DNA from: Pseudomonadota bacterium
GTDB taxonomy: Bacteria > Pseudomonadota > Gammaproteobacteria > Xanthomonadales > Rhodanobacteraceae
NCBI GenBank assembly: GCA_018240465.1
Contig: JAFEFS010000084.1
Coordinates: 28,473 to 92,472 of the forward strand
Length of the DNA stretch: 64,000 nt
Direction: 5' to 3'
Below, one piece after another: positions 9,012 through 17,185 of this stretch. Every line of letters begins with the position of its first letter. Position 1 is the stretch's first letter. The position numbers and the translations under genes were made by a program. The notes beneath the pieces were generated by a model. That model saw only the letters and a program-made list of their open reading frames with translations. It had not been told where the DNA came from and ran no database searches.

Positions 9012-9410
9012 TCAGTTCACCGCGATCTTGCGCGGCGCGGCCTGCGCCTTCTTCGGGATCGCGATCTCGAGCACGCCGTTCTTGCCGCTCGCCGTGATCG
9101 CATCCGCATCGGCGCTGTCGGGCAGGGCGAAGCTGCGCTCGAAGGCACCGTGACGGCGCTCGACGCGCGTCACCTTGGCGTTCTCCGCAGCCGTTTCCTG
9201 CTTGCGCTCGCCCTTGATCGTCAGCACGCCCTTGGCCATGCTGATCTCGATGTCCTTCGGGTCCACGCCGGGAATGTCGGCGAGGATCACGTAGCGACCG
9301 TCCTCCTCGCGCACGTCGACGCGCGGCGTCCACGAATTCGCATCCTGGTGATCGACGAAGAAGTGGCGGTGATGCGGGCGCAGCCAGTTCTGGTATTGGG
9401 TAATGGTCAT
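9012..9410 (-). CDS. Small heat-shock protein, Hsp20/alpha-crystallin family
   Basis: 132-residue ATP-independent holdase chaperone. The alpha-crystallin domain spans most of the protein: DVREEDGRYVILADIPGVDP is its start, KGVLTIKGERK its middle and NGVLEIAIPKK its end. The last of these contains the I-x-I-type motif. The ATG at 9408-9410 gives a plausible N-terminus (MTITQYQNW); the longer in-frame extension would run through the promoter region. The gene is divergent from the peroxiredoxin gene, and a good sigma-32-like promoter lies about 50 bases upstream, which supports heat-shock control. Confidence 0.93.
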   Translation of the reverse strand: MTITQYQNWLRPHHRHFFVDHQDANSWTPRVDVREEDGRYVILADIPGVDPKDIEISMAKGVLTIKGERKQETAAENAKVTRVERRHGAFERSFALPDSADADAITASGKNGVLEIAIPKKAQAAPRKIAVN

Positions 9411-9457
9411 GTCCGGTTTCCTGCAAGTGATTCGGGCCGATTGCCCGCTGACGGGAA

Positions 9458-9485
9458 AAATGCGGATGACGAAAATCATTTCAAG
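9458..9485 (-). promoter_or_regulatory. Candidate heat-shock (sigma-32) promoter of hsp20
   Basis: Read on the minus strand, CTTGAAA is followed after 13 bases by CCGCATTT. The E. coli RpoH consensus is CTTGAAA, 11-16 bases, then CCCCATnT, so this is a near-perfect match. It points towards hsp20 with a leader of about 40 bases. Confidence 0.7.
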
Positions 9486-9537
9486 TGTCAAAGCAGGGAT
9501 TATCATTGCCAGCCCTACCCTTGAAAGGAGAAGAACC

Positions 9538-10014
9538 ATGACCATCGCCGTCGGCGGCACCCTTCCCAACGTCACCCTCAACTATCTCAAGGACGGCGTG
9601 CAGGCGATCAACACGGACGAGATCTTCAAAGGCAAGAAAGTCGTGCTGTTCTCCGTGCCCGGCGCGTTCACGCCGACCTGCTCGGCCAAGCACCTGCCCG
9701 GCTACGTGGAAAAGTTCGCGGAGTTCAAAAACAAGAACGTGGATGTCGCCTGCATCGCGGTCAACGACGCCTTCGTGATGGACGCCTGGTCAAAAAACCA
9801 GCACGTGCCCGAAGGCCTGTGGATGCTCGCCGACGGCAACGGCGTGTTCACCAAGGCGCTCGGCCTGGAAATGGACGGCACCGCGTTCGGCCTCGGCATG
9901 CGCGGCAAGCGCTTCGCCCTCTACGCCGACAACGGCGTGGTCAAGGTGCTGCACCTTGAAGCGCCGGGCGAGTTCAAGGTGTCCGATGCGGCGTCGATGC
10001 TCGCGGTGATTTGA
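9538..10014 (+). CDS. Peroxiredoxin, Prx5/type II family
   Basis: 158-residue thioredoxin-fold peroxidase that reduces hydrogen peroxide and alkyl hydroperoxides. The peroxidatic cysteine is C48 in PGAFTPTCSAKHLPGY. A second cysteine, C72 (VDVACIAVND), sits where plant-type II peroxiredoxins have the resolving cysteine, suggesting an atypical two-Cys mechanism with glutaredoxin or thioredoxin. There is no fused glutaredoxin domain. The ATG at 9538 has a strong aaggagaag Shine-Dalgarno; the upstream in-frame start at 9403 would overlap the divergent hsp20 start and is rejected. The gene stands alone on its strand. Confidence 0.93.
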   Translation: MTIAVGGTLPNVTLNYLKDGVQAINTDEIFKGKKVVLFSVPGAFTPTCSAKHLPGYVEKFAEFKNKNVDVACIAVNDAFVMDAWSKNQHVPEGLWMLADGNGVFTKALGLEMDGTAFGLGMRGKRFALYADNGVVKVLHLEAPGEFKVSDAASMLAVI

Positions 10015-10030
10015 TCAGAATGCTGATCGC

Positions 10031-10115
10031 AGGTTGGGATGAGCGCGAGCGAATCCCAACCATGCCCACGATATGGGGGCACGATGTCGGGGTTCGCTTG
10101 CGCTCACCTCAACCT
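10031..10115. repeat. Inverted repeat between the convergent peroxiredoxin and gyrA genes
   Basis: The left arm (10031-10061, aggttgggatgagcgcgagc and onwards) is largely complementary to the right arm (10089-10115, ggggttcgcttgcgctcacc and onwards). This is the gttggggtgagcgcagcgaaccccaac type of dispersed repeat seen in many proteobacteria. Lying between two gene ends, it can form a stem and may act as a terminator or a 3' stabiliser for either transcript. It lacks a clear T-run. Confidence 0.6.
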
Positions 10116-10119
10116 ACTG

Positions 10120-12792
10120 CTATTCCACAGATGCAGGTGATGTTTCAGAATCTGCATCGTCAGCATCACTCTCGGCACCAAGCGACTCGATCGCCACCAC
10201 GCCCACCAGCGACTCCTCTGCCGGCAAGCGGATCAAGGTCACGCCCTGCGTATTGCGCCCGACCTTGGCGATTTCGTTCGCGCGCGTGCGCACGAGCGTG
10301 CCCTGGTTCGAGATCAGCATGACTTCGTGCGCGTCATCGAGTTCGACCGCGCCGACCAGGTTGCCGTTGCGTTCGGAACACTGGATGCCGATGACCCCCT
10401 GGATGCCGCGGCCCTTGCGCGGGTACTTCGACAGCGGCGTGCGCTTGCCGTAGCCGCGTTCGGTCGCGGTAAGCACGTAGGTCGCCGACGACGATGCGGA
10501 TTCGTCGACCAGCACTTCGCCTTCGGCCACGTCGCCCGACTCGTCTTCGTCACCGGCCTGCTCCACGGCATGCTCGACGACGAGCAGCGAGACGACCTGC
10601 GCGCCCGCAGCGAGGCGGATACCGCGCACGCCGCTCGCGCCGCGACCCATCGCGCGCACTTCGCCCTCGGCGAAGCGTACGGTGCGGCCATTCGAGGCAA
10701 ACAGCATCACGTCGTGGCTGCCATCGGTGAGCTGCACATCGACGAGCGCATCATCGTCGTCGAGCGAAATGGCGGCCTTGCCCTTTTGCAACTGGAATTC
10801 GAATTCGGTCAGCGGCGTCTTCTTGACCGTGCCGTTGCGCGTGGCGAAGAACACGTAGTTGTTTTCGATGTATTCGCGCACCGGCAGGATCGCCTGCACC
10901 TTCTCGCCCTCTTCGAGCTGGAGCAGGTTGACGATCGGGCGCCCGCGCGAGTTCGGGCCGGCCTCGGGGATTTTGTATACTTTCAGCCAATACACGCGAC
11001 CGAGGCTGGTGAACGCGAGCAGCGTATCGTGCGTGTTGACGACCCAGAGCTTCTCGACGAAATCCTCTTCCTTGATCGCGGTGGCCGAACGACCCTTGCC
11101 GCCACGCTTCTGCGCGCGGTAGATCGTCGCCGATTGGCGCTTGGCGTAGCCGGCGTGCGAAAGCGTGACAACCACGTCCTCGGCCGCGATCAGATCGAGG
11201 ACGTCGAGGTCTTCCTGGCTGGCCTGAATCACGGTGCGGCGCTGGTCGCCGTACTGCGCCTTGATCGCGGCCAGCTCCTCGCGGATGACCTTGAGCAACA
11301 CGTCCGGGTTCTGCAGGATCTCGATCAGGCCCGCGATCGTGGTCAGCAGTTCCTTGTACTCGTCGGTGAGTTTTTCCTGCTCGAGCCCGGTCAGGCGCGC
11401 GAGGCGCATTTCGAGGATCTGCTGCGCCTGCACGTCGGACAATTGATAGCCGGCTTCGGACAGGCCGACGTTCGGCGCCAGGTCTTCCGGCTTGGACGCA
11501 TCTGCGCCGGAGGCGGCGAGCAGCGTGCGCACGAGGCCCGGCTCCCAGCGCTTGGCGAGCATGCGCTCCTTGGCCACGTCCCCCGACTCCGAGGTCTTGA
11601 TCAGTTCAATCATCTCGTCGATGTTGGCCAGCGCGACGGTGAGGCCTTCGAGCACGTGGGCGCGCTTGCGCGCTTCGCGCAGTTCGAAGATCGTGCGCCG
11701 CGTGACCACCTCGCGGCGGTGGCGGACGAACGCTTCGAGGATTTCCTTGAGGCTCAACAGGCGCGGCTGGCCGTCGACCAGCGCGACCATGTTGATGCCG
11801 AACGTCACCTGCATCTGCGTCTGCTGATAGAGGTTGTTGAGCAACACCTCGGCCAGCGTGTCCTTGCGCACTTCGATGACGATGCGCATGCCGTCCTTGT
11901 CGGACTCGTCGCGCAAGCCGTCGGGCGAAATACCCTCGAGCTTCTTTTCCTTGTGCAGCTCGGCGATCGCTTCGATCAGGCGCTTCTTGTTCACCTGATA
12001 CGGCAGCTCGGTGACGATGATCGTCTCGCGGCCGTTGTCGTCGGTTTCGATTTCGGCCTTGGCGCGCACGTAGATGCGCCCGCGACCGGTCTTGTACGCC
12101 TCGATGATTCCGGCCGCGCCGTTGATGATGCCGCGGGTCGGAAAGTCCGGGCCCGGCACGAGGCGCAGCAACTCGTCGAAGCCCAGATCGGGATTATCGA
12201 TCAGCGCGATCGTTGCATCGACGATCTCGTTGAGGTTGTGCGGTGGCACATTGGTCGCCATGCCGACCGCGATGCCGGCCGAGCCGTTGACGAGCAGGTT
12301 CGGCACGCGCGCGGGCAGCACGGTCGGTTCGAGATCCTTCTCGTCGTAGTTCGGCTGGAAGTCGACCGTTTCCTTGTCGAGGTCGGAGAGTATTTCCGAA
12401 GTGAGGCGATCGAGGCGGCACTCGGTGTAGCGCATCGCCGCGGCGTTGTCGCCGTCGACCGAACCGAAGTTGCCCTGACCATCGACGAGCGGATAGCGCA
12501 GCGAGAAGTCCTGCGCCATGCGCACGAGCGCGTCGTACACCGACTGGTCGCCGTGCGGATGGTACTTGCCGATCACGTCGCCGACCACGCGCGCGCATTT
12601 GATGTAGGCGCGGTTCCAGGTGTTGTTCAATTCGTGCATCGCGTAGAGCACGCGGCGATGCACGGGTTTCAAGCCGTCACGAACATCGGGAAGGGCGCGC
12701 CCGACGATCACGCTCATCGCGTAATCGAGGTAGCTCTGCCGCATTTCGTCTTCGATGTTGACGCGAATGATTTCTTTGGCCAGATCCGCCAT
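10120..12792 (-). CDS. gyrA: DNA gyrase subunit A
   Basis: 890-residue breakage-reunion subunit of type II topoisomerase; with GyrB it introduces negative supercoils. The catalytic tyrosine is Y122 (AMRYTECRL). The quinolone-determining stretch reads [10 protein letters not shown], so position 83 is glutamine in place of the usual serine, while D87 is retained. The C-terminal beta-pinwheel contains [10 protein letters not shown], equivalent to the GyrA box QRRGGKG needed for wrapping. An acidic tail ends the protein. The start ATG is preceded on the minus strand by AGGAAAATTTCCACG. A partial hairpin (12844-12861) and a TAGAAT -10-like box (12871-12876) lie in the leader. The gene is transcribed alone and converges with the peroxiredoxin gene. 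Confidence 0.98.
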   Translation of the reverse strand: MADLAKEIIRVNIEDEMRQSYLDYAMSVIVGRALPDVRDGLKPVHRRVLYAMHELNNTWNRAYIKCARVVGDVIGKYHPHGDQSVYDALVRMAQDFSLRYPLVDGQGNFGSVDGDNAAAMRYTECRLDRLTSEILSDLDKETVDFQPNYDEKDLEPTVLPARVPNLLVNGSAGIAVGMATNVPPHNLNEIVDATIALIDNPDLGFDELLRLVPGPDFPTRGIINGAAGIIEAYKTGRGRIYVRAKAEIETDDNGRETIIVTELPYQVNKKRLIEAIAELHKEKKLEGISPDGLRDESDKDGMRIVIEVRKDTLAEVLLNNLYQQTQMQVTFGINMVALVDGQPRLLSLKEILEAFVRHRREVVTRRTIFELREARKRAHVLEGLTVALANIDEMIELIKTSESGDVAKERMLAKRWEPGLVRTLLAASGADASKPEDLAPNVGLSEAGYQLSDVQAQQILEMRLARLTGLEQEKLTDEYKELLTTIAGLIEILQNPDVLLKVIREELAAIKAQYGDQRRTVIQASQEDLDVLDLIAAEDVVVTLSHAGYAKRQSATIYRAQKRGGKGRSATAIKEEDFVEKLWVVNTHDTLLAFTSLGRVYWLKVYKIPEAGPNSRGRPIVNLLQLEEGEKVQAILPVREYIENNYVFFATRNGTVKKTPLTEFEFQLQKGKAAISLDDDDALVDVQLTDGSHDVMLFASNGRTVRFAEGEVRAMGRGASGVRGIRLAAGAQVVSLLVVEHAVEQAGDEDESGDVAEGEVLVDESASSSATYVLTATERGYGKRTPLSKYPRKGRGIQGVIGIQCSERNGNLVGAVELDDAHEVMLISNQGTLVRTRANEIAKVGRNTQGVTLIRLPAEESLVGVVAIESLGAESDADDADSETSPASVE

Positions 12793-12942
12793 CGTGGAAA
12801 TTTTCCTGGAAATTTTCTGCTGGCGCGACGCTTCGCGCAGGTGCGAAATCAGGCGATTTCGAGAGTTGCAATTCTACCATACGCAGGCGTTTTTCTGGTG
12901 AATTTCACGCCCTGAAAACGCACTATTTTTCAATGAATTGGA
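12793..12942 (-). promoter_or_regulatory. gyrA leader and probable promoter region
   Basis: The only good promoter element read towards gyrA is TAGAAT (12871-12876) in GTATGGTAGAATTG; no matching -35 is obvious, so the promoter is tentative. Downstream of it lie a small hairpin (gcgaaatcaggcgatttcg, 12843-12861) and a direct repeat of ggaaattttc (12795-12804, 12807-12816) next to the ribosome binding site. Gyrase genes are commonly supercoiling-sensitive; no specific signal for that is visible. Confidence 0.4.
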
Positions 12943-13070
12943 AGATCAAGAGACTGAACTGCGAAGAACACGAAGAACACAAAGAAGAGCCTGAAGATCG
13001 GATGTATTTTTCTCCGTGTTCTCCGTGTTCTTCGTGTCCTCCGTGGTTCAAGCTTTGCTTTTGATCTCTT
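12943..13070. repeat. Large imperfect inverted repeat of aagaacacgaagaacac type
   Basis: The left arm carries aagatcaagagactgaact followed by gcgaagaacacgaagaacac. The right arm carries ctccgtgttctccgtgttct, tcgtgtcctccgtggttca and ttttgatctc. The arms are mostly complementary in order (aagatcaag with ttttgatct, gaact with ggttc, gaagaacac with gtgttcttc). This is the acacggaggacacggagaa type of dispersed element found between genes in Xanthomonadales and other proteobacteria. It fills the gap between gtrA and gyrA, where no gene is present. Confidence 0.7.
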
Positions 13071-13137
13071 TGTCGACGAAACGGACACGGATGGTTGGAG
13101 CGAGGCCAAAAAAAGACCTGGGAGAGAAAGCAAATTC

Positions 13138-13153
13138 ACCCCTTCCAAGGGGT
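13138..13153 (-). terminator. Possible terminator after the GtrA-family gene
   Basis: On the minus strand a short stem ACCCCTT-GG-AAGGGGT, immediately after the gtrA stop, is followed by GAATTTGCTTTCTCTC. The stem is short and the tail only moderately T-rich, so this is a weak call. Confidence 0.4.
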
Positions 13154-13157
13154 ATCC

Positions 13158-13553
13158 CTACGCCTGCGGCTTGCTGCGATAAATCCAGTAGCGCGAGGCG
13201 AAATAGTTGACGCCGAGCCCGGCGACCGAGCCCGCGGCGACTGCGAGCGGCAGGTGCGCGCCATCGACGTCGAACGCGAGCACGAGCGCCGAATAGGTGG
13301 TGAAGTTGCAAGCGAACCCACCGCTCATCGCGAAGATATAGCGCCACCATTCACCGAAGCGCGAATGATTGCGCGTTCCCTGGAACGTGAGGTTGCGATT
13401 GAATAGCCACGTCGCCGTGGCCGCGCAGAGAAACGAGATCAGGCGCGCGCTGAATCGGTCCCAGGCGAAACCACTGACGAGGACTTGCAGTATGCCCGCA
13501 TCGACGATGAAGCCAAGCACACCGCCAACGCAAAAGAGAGCCAGCTGACGCAT
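13158..13553 (-). CDS. GtrA-family membrane protein
   Basis: 131-residue integral membrane protein with four predicted transmembrane segments (about residues 3-25, 35-52, 70-92 and 98-118) and the family signatures FCVGGVLGFIVDAGI near the N-terminus, TWLFNRNLTF in the middle and NYFASRYWIY at the end. GtrA proteins are thought to flip or handle polyprenyl-phosphate-linked sugars in envelope glycosylation. Its start lies 3 bp after the mtnA stop, so the two are probably cotranscribed although their functions seem unrelated. It may relate to the glycosyltransferases at 34.9-38.7 kb, but that is only a suggestion. Confidence 0.85.
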   Translation of the reverse strand: MRQLALFCVGGVLGFIVDAGILQVLVSGFAWDRFSARLISFLCAATATWLFNRNLTFQGTRNHSRFGEWWRYIFAMSGGFACNFTTYSALVLAFDVDGAHLPLAVAAGSVAGLGVNYFASRYWIYRSKPQA

Positions 13554-13556
13554 CGC

Positions 13557-14627
13557 TCAGTCTCGCGTACCGGCCAGCTTCGCGAGACCTGGGCCGAATG
13601 GTTTCTCGATCGCGCCACGCTCGGTGACGATCACGTCGATCAGTTCCGCCGGGGTGACGTCGAAGACCGGGTTCCACGCGTCGGCGCCAGCGACGACGGT
13701 GCGCCGGCCCGCCACCGACAGCAGTTCCGCCGGATCGCGCAGTTCGATCTCGATATCGTCGCCATGCCGGGTCTGCATGTCGACCGTGGACCACGGCGCG
13801 ACGACCATGAATTTCGCGCCGTGGCGCTTTGCGCTGATCGCGAGCTGGTAGGTGCCGATCTTGTTCGCCGTGTCGCCGTTCGCAGCGATGCGGTCGGCGC
13901 CGACGATGACCCATTGCACCGCGCCCGATTTCATCAGGTGCGAAGCGGCCGAATCAGCGACGAGTTTGGCCGGAATGCGGTCGCGCACGAGTTCCCACAT
14001 GGTCAGGCGCGCGCCTTGAAGCCACGGGCGCGTTTCGCCCGCGTAGACCTGTTTGATTTTTCCCGCGGCGAATCCGGCACGGATCACGCCGAGCGCGGTG
14101 CCGAAACCGGCGGTCGCGAGCGAACCCGTATTGCAGTGCGTGAGCACACCGATGCCGTCGGTGAAAAAGCTCGCGCCGATGCCCCCCATCGTACGGTTCG
14201 CGACAAGGTCCTGGTCCTGGATCGCGCGCGCCTCGGCAGTCAACGCATGCAGCGGATCGTTCTTCGCCGCAACGAGCGCCGCGCGCATGCGCGCAAGCGC
14301 CCAGGCGAGGTTGACCGCAGTCGGACGCGCGGCATTGAGCGTGTCGAACGTCGAAGCGAGCGCGGCGACGCTGACCGGGTGGCCAGCGTTGTCGAGCAAC
14401 CCGGCCTGCAACACGACACCCCAGGCGGCAGCGATGCCGATCGCAGGCGCGCCGCGCACGGCGAGGTCGCGGATAGCTTTCGCCACCGCTTCGGCATTTC
14501 GGCATTCGATCTGCACTTCGGTGAACGGCAGCTCGCGCTGGTCGAGCAGGCGCAGCACACCGTCGGCGTAGGCAACGGCGCGAATCGTGTCGTGGCGGTC
14601 GAGATGGGCGGCAGTGGATTCGGACAT
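13557..14627 (-). CDS. mtnA: S-methyl-5-thioribose-1-phosphate isomerase
   Basis: Methionine salvage enzyme that converts 5-methylthioribose-1-phosphate to 5-methylthioribulose-1-phosphate. The 356-residue length, [16 protein letters not shown] (about residues 48-63), the catalytic-cysteine motif [18 protein letters not shown] (about 160) and the catalytic-aspartate motif [19 protein letters not shown] (about 240) identify it clearly; it belongs to the eIF2B-related isomerase fold. The start chosen gives [15 protein letters not shown]; the longer in-frame extension runs into the divergent gene's leader. No other methionine-salvage genes are adjacent. It heads a two-gene unit with the GtrA-family gene, upstream of gyrA on the same strand. 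Confidence 0.95.
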   Translation of the reverse strand: MSESTAAHLDRHDTIRAVAYADGVLRLLDQRELPFTEVQIECRNAEAVAKAIRDLAVRGAPAIGIAAAWGVVLQAGLLDNAGHPVSVAALASTFDTLNAARPTAVNLAWALARMRAALVAAKNDPLHALTAEARAIQDQDLVANRTMGGIGASFFTDGIGVLTHCNTGSLATAGFGTALGVIRAGFAAGKIKQVYAGETRPWLQGARLTMWELVRDRIPAKLVADSAASHLMKSGAVQWVIVGADRIAANGDTANKIGTYQLAISAKRHGAKFMVVAPWSTVDMQTRHGDDIEIELRDPAELLSVAGRRTVVAGADAWNPVFDVTPAELIDVIVTERGAIEKPFGPGLAKLAGTRD

Positions 14628-14740
14628 GGCAAATGACGGCAATCGGCAACATGCAAGAATACCGCAGGATCGCTGCCTCCGCCCTGCGTGCCCGCGACCA
14701 CACGCGCATTGCAACACGGGAAGTCGCGATTTCCGCTAGC

Positions 14741-15463
14741 ATGCGGCCCATGCTCCGCATCAAACGCGACCCGCAGAACCCGCCGCCCGCACGCGAGACG
14801 AGTACGCAGATCGAAGCGATTCGCGTCGACGACCTCGAAGCGCAGTTCGTCGCGCTGCTGCGACGAAAGTGCACGCGCGCCGCGCTGACCGGCGCGTTGA
14901 CCGCGGCGATCGAGGCGATCCCCGGACTGGGCCGCGTGCTGGGGTTCGTCTTCGGCGAAGTGCTCGACGCGAAATTTCTCACCCGCATACAGCGCGAACT
15001 GGTCGAAGACACGTTTGCGCTGTATGCGTTGAAATTGCCCGCGCCCCTGCACGACGAGCTGATCATGCGCGTGCAGACGATGGGCGCAAGCGCGAGCATT
15101 GCCGGCGATGTGCTCGTACGCGGTGTGCTGCATCGACTCGCCGGACGCCTCGGCGGCGCGGTGACACGGCGCTTTGTGCCGATCGCGGCCATCGTCTCCT
15201 CGACCGTCGCCAACGCCAGCGTGACCTACGCGATCGGCAAGCGTGCCCAGGCGGTGGCGAAATGGAGAGATTCGCCGATCACCGGCATGCCCGATGTGGT
15301 GCGTGCGTTCAGCGGCCTCGACGAGCGGCGCGTACTCGACTGGTCGGTCGACGCGGTCAAGACCTCGCTGGGCATGATCGGGGATGCCTTGCGCCGGATG
15401 GTGCGGATGGGGAAGAAAAACGAAGCAGGAAAACGCGGGAGCAAGGATCGGAAGCGGGGATGA
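14741..15463 (+). CDS. Uncharacterised protein, weakly EcsC-like
   Basis: 240-residue protein with no secure family. A Pro/Arg-rich start is followed by a mostly alpha-helical middle with small, Gly/Ala-rich hydrophobic helices (AAIEAIPGLGRVLGFVFGEV; RFVPIAAIVSSTVANASVTY), then a very basic tail (GKKNEAGKRGSKDRKRG). Two glycine-rich amphipathic helices followed by a Thr/Tyr-x-x-G-K-R segment resemble the EcsC family, but this is only a resemblance. The ATG at 14741 (or 14750) is preferred to 14633, which would start 5 bp from the divergent mtnA start. It is the last gene before a terminator-like hairpin and tRNA-Val. Confidence 0.55.
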   Translation: MRPMLRIKRDPQNPPPARETSTQIEAIRVDDLEAQFVALLRRKCTRAALTGALTAAIEAIPGLGRVLGFVFGEVLDAKFLTRIQRELVEDTFALYALKLPAPLHDELIMRVQTMGASASIAGDVLVRGVLHRLAGRLGGAVTRRFVPIAAIVSSTVANASVTYAIGKRAQAVAKWRDSPITGMPDVVRAFSGLDERRVLDWSVDAVKTSLGMIGDALRRMVRMGKKNEAGKRGSKDRKRG

Positions 15464-15476
15464 TCGTCGGCAAGCA

Positions 15477-15502
15477 GCAAAAGAACCCGCGCGACGCGCA
15501 GG
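15477..15502 (-). terminator. Hairpin terminator downstream of tRNA-Val, possibly bidirectional
   Basis: On the minus strand CCTGCGC-GTC-GCGCGGG is followed by TTCTTTTGC. On the plus strand the same stem is followed by agttttgctcttt. It therefore can end both the tRNA-Val transcript and the convergent unknown gene. Outer flanks ggcaagcagcaaaa and ttttgctctttgcc extend the pairing. Confidence 0.6.
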
Positions 15503-15530
15503 AGTTTTGCTCTTTGCCGATTTGCAGGTG

Positions 15531-15606
15531 TGGTGGGCGGTGCAGGGATCGAACCTGCGACCCTTGCCGTGTGAAAGGCAATGCTCTACCGCTGAGCTAA
15601 CCGCCC
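15531..15606 (-). tRNA. tRNA-Val (anticodon CAC), encoded CCA, eight-base anticodon loop
   Basis: The minus strand folds as a cloverleaf: acceptor GGGCGGT/ACCGCCC, D arm GCTC-AGCGGTA-GAGC, T arm GCAGG-TTCGATC-CCTGC, discriminator A and encoded CCA. The anticodon stem is TTGCC/GGCAA, and the bases between read TTTCACAC. That is eight bases where seven are expected; the variable region GGGTC is normal. With one extra T on the 5' side the anticodon is CAC, reading valine GUG. A one-base insertion (real, or a sequencing error in the T-run) is the simplest explanation. A good promoter lies upstream and a terminator follows. Confidence 0.88.
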
Positions 15607-15660
15607 TTCGCGTCGCCGCTGAGGCGATTCGAGGCCCGGCGCGGGCCGCGCGGGGCGCGC

Positions 15661-15689
15661 ATTATTGCCCAGTGCAGGCCGCGGTGCAA
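15661..15689 (-). promoter_or_regulatory. Sigma-70 promoter of tRNA-Val
   Basis: On the minus strand TTGCAC and AATAAT are separated by exactly 17 bases, followed by a GC-rich discriminator (GCGCGCCCCGCGCGG) typical of stringently controlled stable-RNA promoters. The start of transcription would lie about 45 bases before the mature tRNA 5' end. Confidence 0.78.
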
Positions 15690-15745
15690 GACGCGCACGT
15701 CCGCAGGCCGTACCGATCGGTCCGGGCAACCGATACACTAGCCGG

Positions 15746-16105
15746 ATGATCGGTCCGATGCTCGCAGTAATCCTCCTGCTCAGCGCGCTGGCGCTGTGGC
15801 AGAACGCGCTCAAGGCGCGCGACCTCGCGCGCGCGCGCGGCCACGACCTCTGCGCCCGGGCGGGCGTGCAGTTGCTCGACCAGAGCGTATCGCTGGCCGG
15901 CGTCGGCTTTGCGCGCAATGCCGATGGCCACCTGCGCCTGCGTCGCAGCTATCGTTTCGAAGTCAGCCTCGATGGCCACGACCGCCATCGCGGCGGACTG
16001 ACGATGCTCGACGGACGCCTGCTCGCGTGGAGCCTGCCGGTCGCGGATGCGCGACCGGTCGTGCGCGACTCGAACGTGATCGAATTGCCGCGCCGGGCAA
16101 ACTGA
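15746..16105 (+). CDS. DUF3301 domain-containing protein
   Basis: 119-residue protein with one N-terminal membrane anchor (PMLAVILLLSALALWQNAL) followed by a cytoplasmic domain. The stretch ARARGHDLCARAGVQLLDQS and the later RLRRSYRFEVSLDG are typical of the DUF3301 family of gammaproteobacteria, which has no established function. The ATG at 15746 removes an implausible Arg-rich extension. It is convergent with sspB, 7 bp apart, and diverges from tRNA-Val. No regulatory signal was found. Confidence 0.75.
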   Translation: MIGPMLAVILLLSALALWQNALKARDLARARGHDLCARAGVQLLDQSVSLAGVGFARNADGHLRLRRSYRFEVSLDGHDRHRGGLTMLDGRLLAWSLPVADARPVVRDSNVIELPRRAN

Positions 16106-16112
16106 ACGCCGC

Positions 16113-16544
16113 CTACTTCACCACGCGCAGGTGCGGGCCTTTCTTCGGCGCCGGGTCGGCCGGCGCGACGGTAGCAGCAGATGCATCCGTTTGCGCGGGC
16201 GGTTGCTCGGTTGCGGTCTGATTCTCGGCCGGGAACATCATGCCCTGTCCATTTTCCTGCGCGTAGATCGCGAGCACCGCGTTGATTGGCGCCTCGACGG
16301 CTTGGGAGACGCCGGCGAAGCGCGCCATGAAGCGCACGTGATCGGCGCCGAGTTCGAGCTGGGCGACGGCGCGCGCGGCGACGTTGAGCACGACGCGACC
16401 GTCCTTGATCGCGCTCCTCGGCACGCGGACGCCGGGGGCGTTGGCATCGACGAGAATGTAGGGGGTCATGCCGTTGTCGGCGATCCACTCGTACATGGCG
16501 CGCAGCAGGTACGGGCGGTTGGAGGTCATCTTGGCGGCGGTCAT
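16113..16544 (-). CDS. sspB: ClpXP protease specificity-enhancing factor SspB
   Basis: Adaptor that binds ssrA-tagged peptides and delivers them to ClpXP. The N-terminal domain has NRPYLLRAMYEWIADNGMTP, VVLNVAARAV and VLAIYAQENGQGM, all close to the E. coli protein. The flexible Ala/Pro-rich tail ends in GPHLRVVK, the ClpX-docking tail (E. coli ends in RPALRVVK). The ATG at 16542-16544 is used. A GTG at 16563-16565 overlaps the sspA stop (GTGA) and could be the real coupled start, adding seven residues. It follows sspA in the conserved sspAB operon. Confidence 0.94.
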   Translation of the reverse strand: MTAAKMTSNRPYLLRAMYEWIADNGMTPYILVDANAPGVRVPRSAIKDGRVVLNVAARAVAQLELGADHVRFMARFAGVSQAVEAPINAVLAIYAQENGQGMMFPAENQTATEQPPAQTDASAATVAPADPAPKKGPHLRVVK

Positions 16545-16561
16545 GGTGTGGTCGCGCGCGC

Positions 16562-17185
16562 TCACGCGCGCAGCGCCTTCTCTTCTTCTGTAAGGCTGCG
16601 GCTGAAACCCGGGTTGCGGAAGATGCGCTCGCCGTAATCGTCGATCACGCGTGCCTCACGCGGCAGTTCGATGCCGAGACTGGGCAGGCGCCAGATCAAC
16701 GGCGCCAGTGCGCAATCGGCCAGGCTCATCTCCGGATTGAGGAAGAACTTCGCCGCCTTGAACAACGGCAGGCTCGCCAGCAGCGTCTCGCGCAGGCGTT
16801 TGCGCGCGGTGTCGGCGGGGCGACCGCCGGCCGCGATCTGCTCGACGAACGGATACCAGTCGCGCTCCATGCGCACCGTCGCCAGACGCAGGCGCGCGCG
16901 CGACAGCGGATCGATCGGCATCAGCGGCGGATGCGGGTAGCGCTCGTCGAGGTACTCGCAGATCACGCTCGTTTCGTAGAGCACGAGGTCGCGGTCGACC
17001 AAGGTCGGTACGCTGTGATACGGATTGAGATCGACGAGATCCTCAGGGGGCGACGCCAGATTGACCGCGACGAAGTCGTGGGCCACCCCCTTCGCCGCCA
17101 GCACCAGGCGGACGCGATGACACTGCACGTCGTCGCGCGAGGAATACAGCGTCAGAACGGTACGCGATCGCGGATTCAAGACCAT
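16562..17185 (-). CDS. sspA: Stringent starvation protein A (RNA polymerase-associated)
   Basis: 207-residue glutathione-S-transferase-fold protein that binds RNA polymerase and alters transcription during starvation and acid stress. The N-terminal thioredoxin-like half has LYSSRDDVQCHRVRLVLAAK and the cis-proline motif VPTLVDRDLVLYETSVICEY; the C-terminal helical half has FFLNPEMSLADCALAPLIWR. Like other SspA proteins it lacks residues needed for GST activity. It lies downstream of petABC behind a terminator and upstream of sspB, an order common in beta- and gammaproteobacteria. Confidence 0.95.
   Translation of the reverse strand: MVLNPRSRTVLTLYSSRDDVQCHRVRLVLAAKGVAHDFVAVNLASPPEDLVDLNPYHSVPTLVDRDLVLYETSVICEYLDERYPHPPLMPIDPLSRARLRLATVRMERDWYPFVEQIAAGGRPADTARKRLRETLLASLPLFKAAKFFLNPEMSLADCALAPLIWRLPSLGIELPREARVIDDYGERIFRNPGFSRSLTEEEKALRA

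Noticed and set aside
10327..12915. 862-codon plus-strand frame opposite gyrA
   Set aside because: Composition follows antisense of gyrA codons; no signature, and gyrA is certain on the minus strand.
15562..15580. Reading the tRNA at 15531-15606 as tRNA-Glu (TTC)
   Set aside because: TTC is visible in the loop, but the acceptor, D and T arms are of the Val type, and TTC would not sit at 34-36 with a paired stem.
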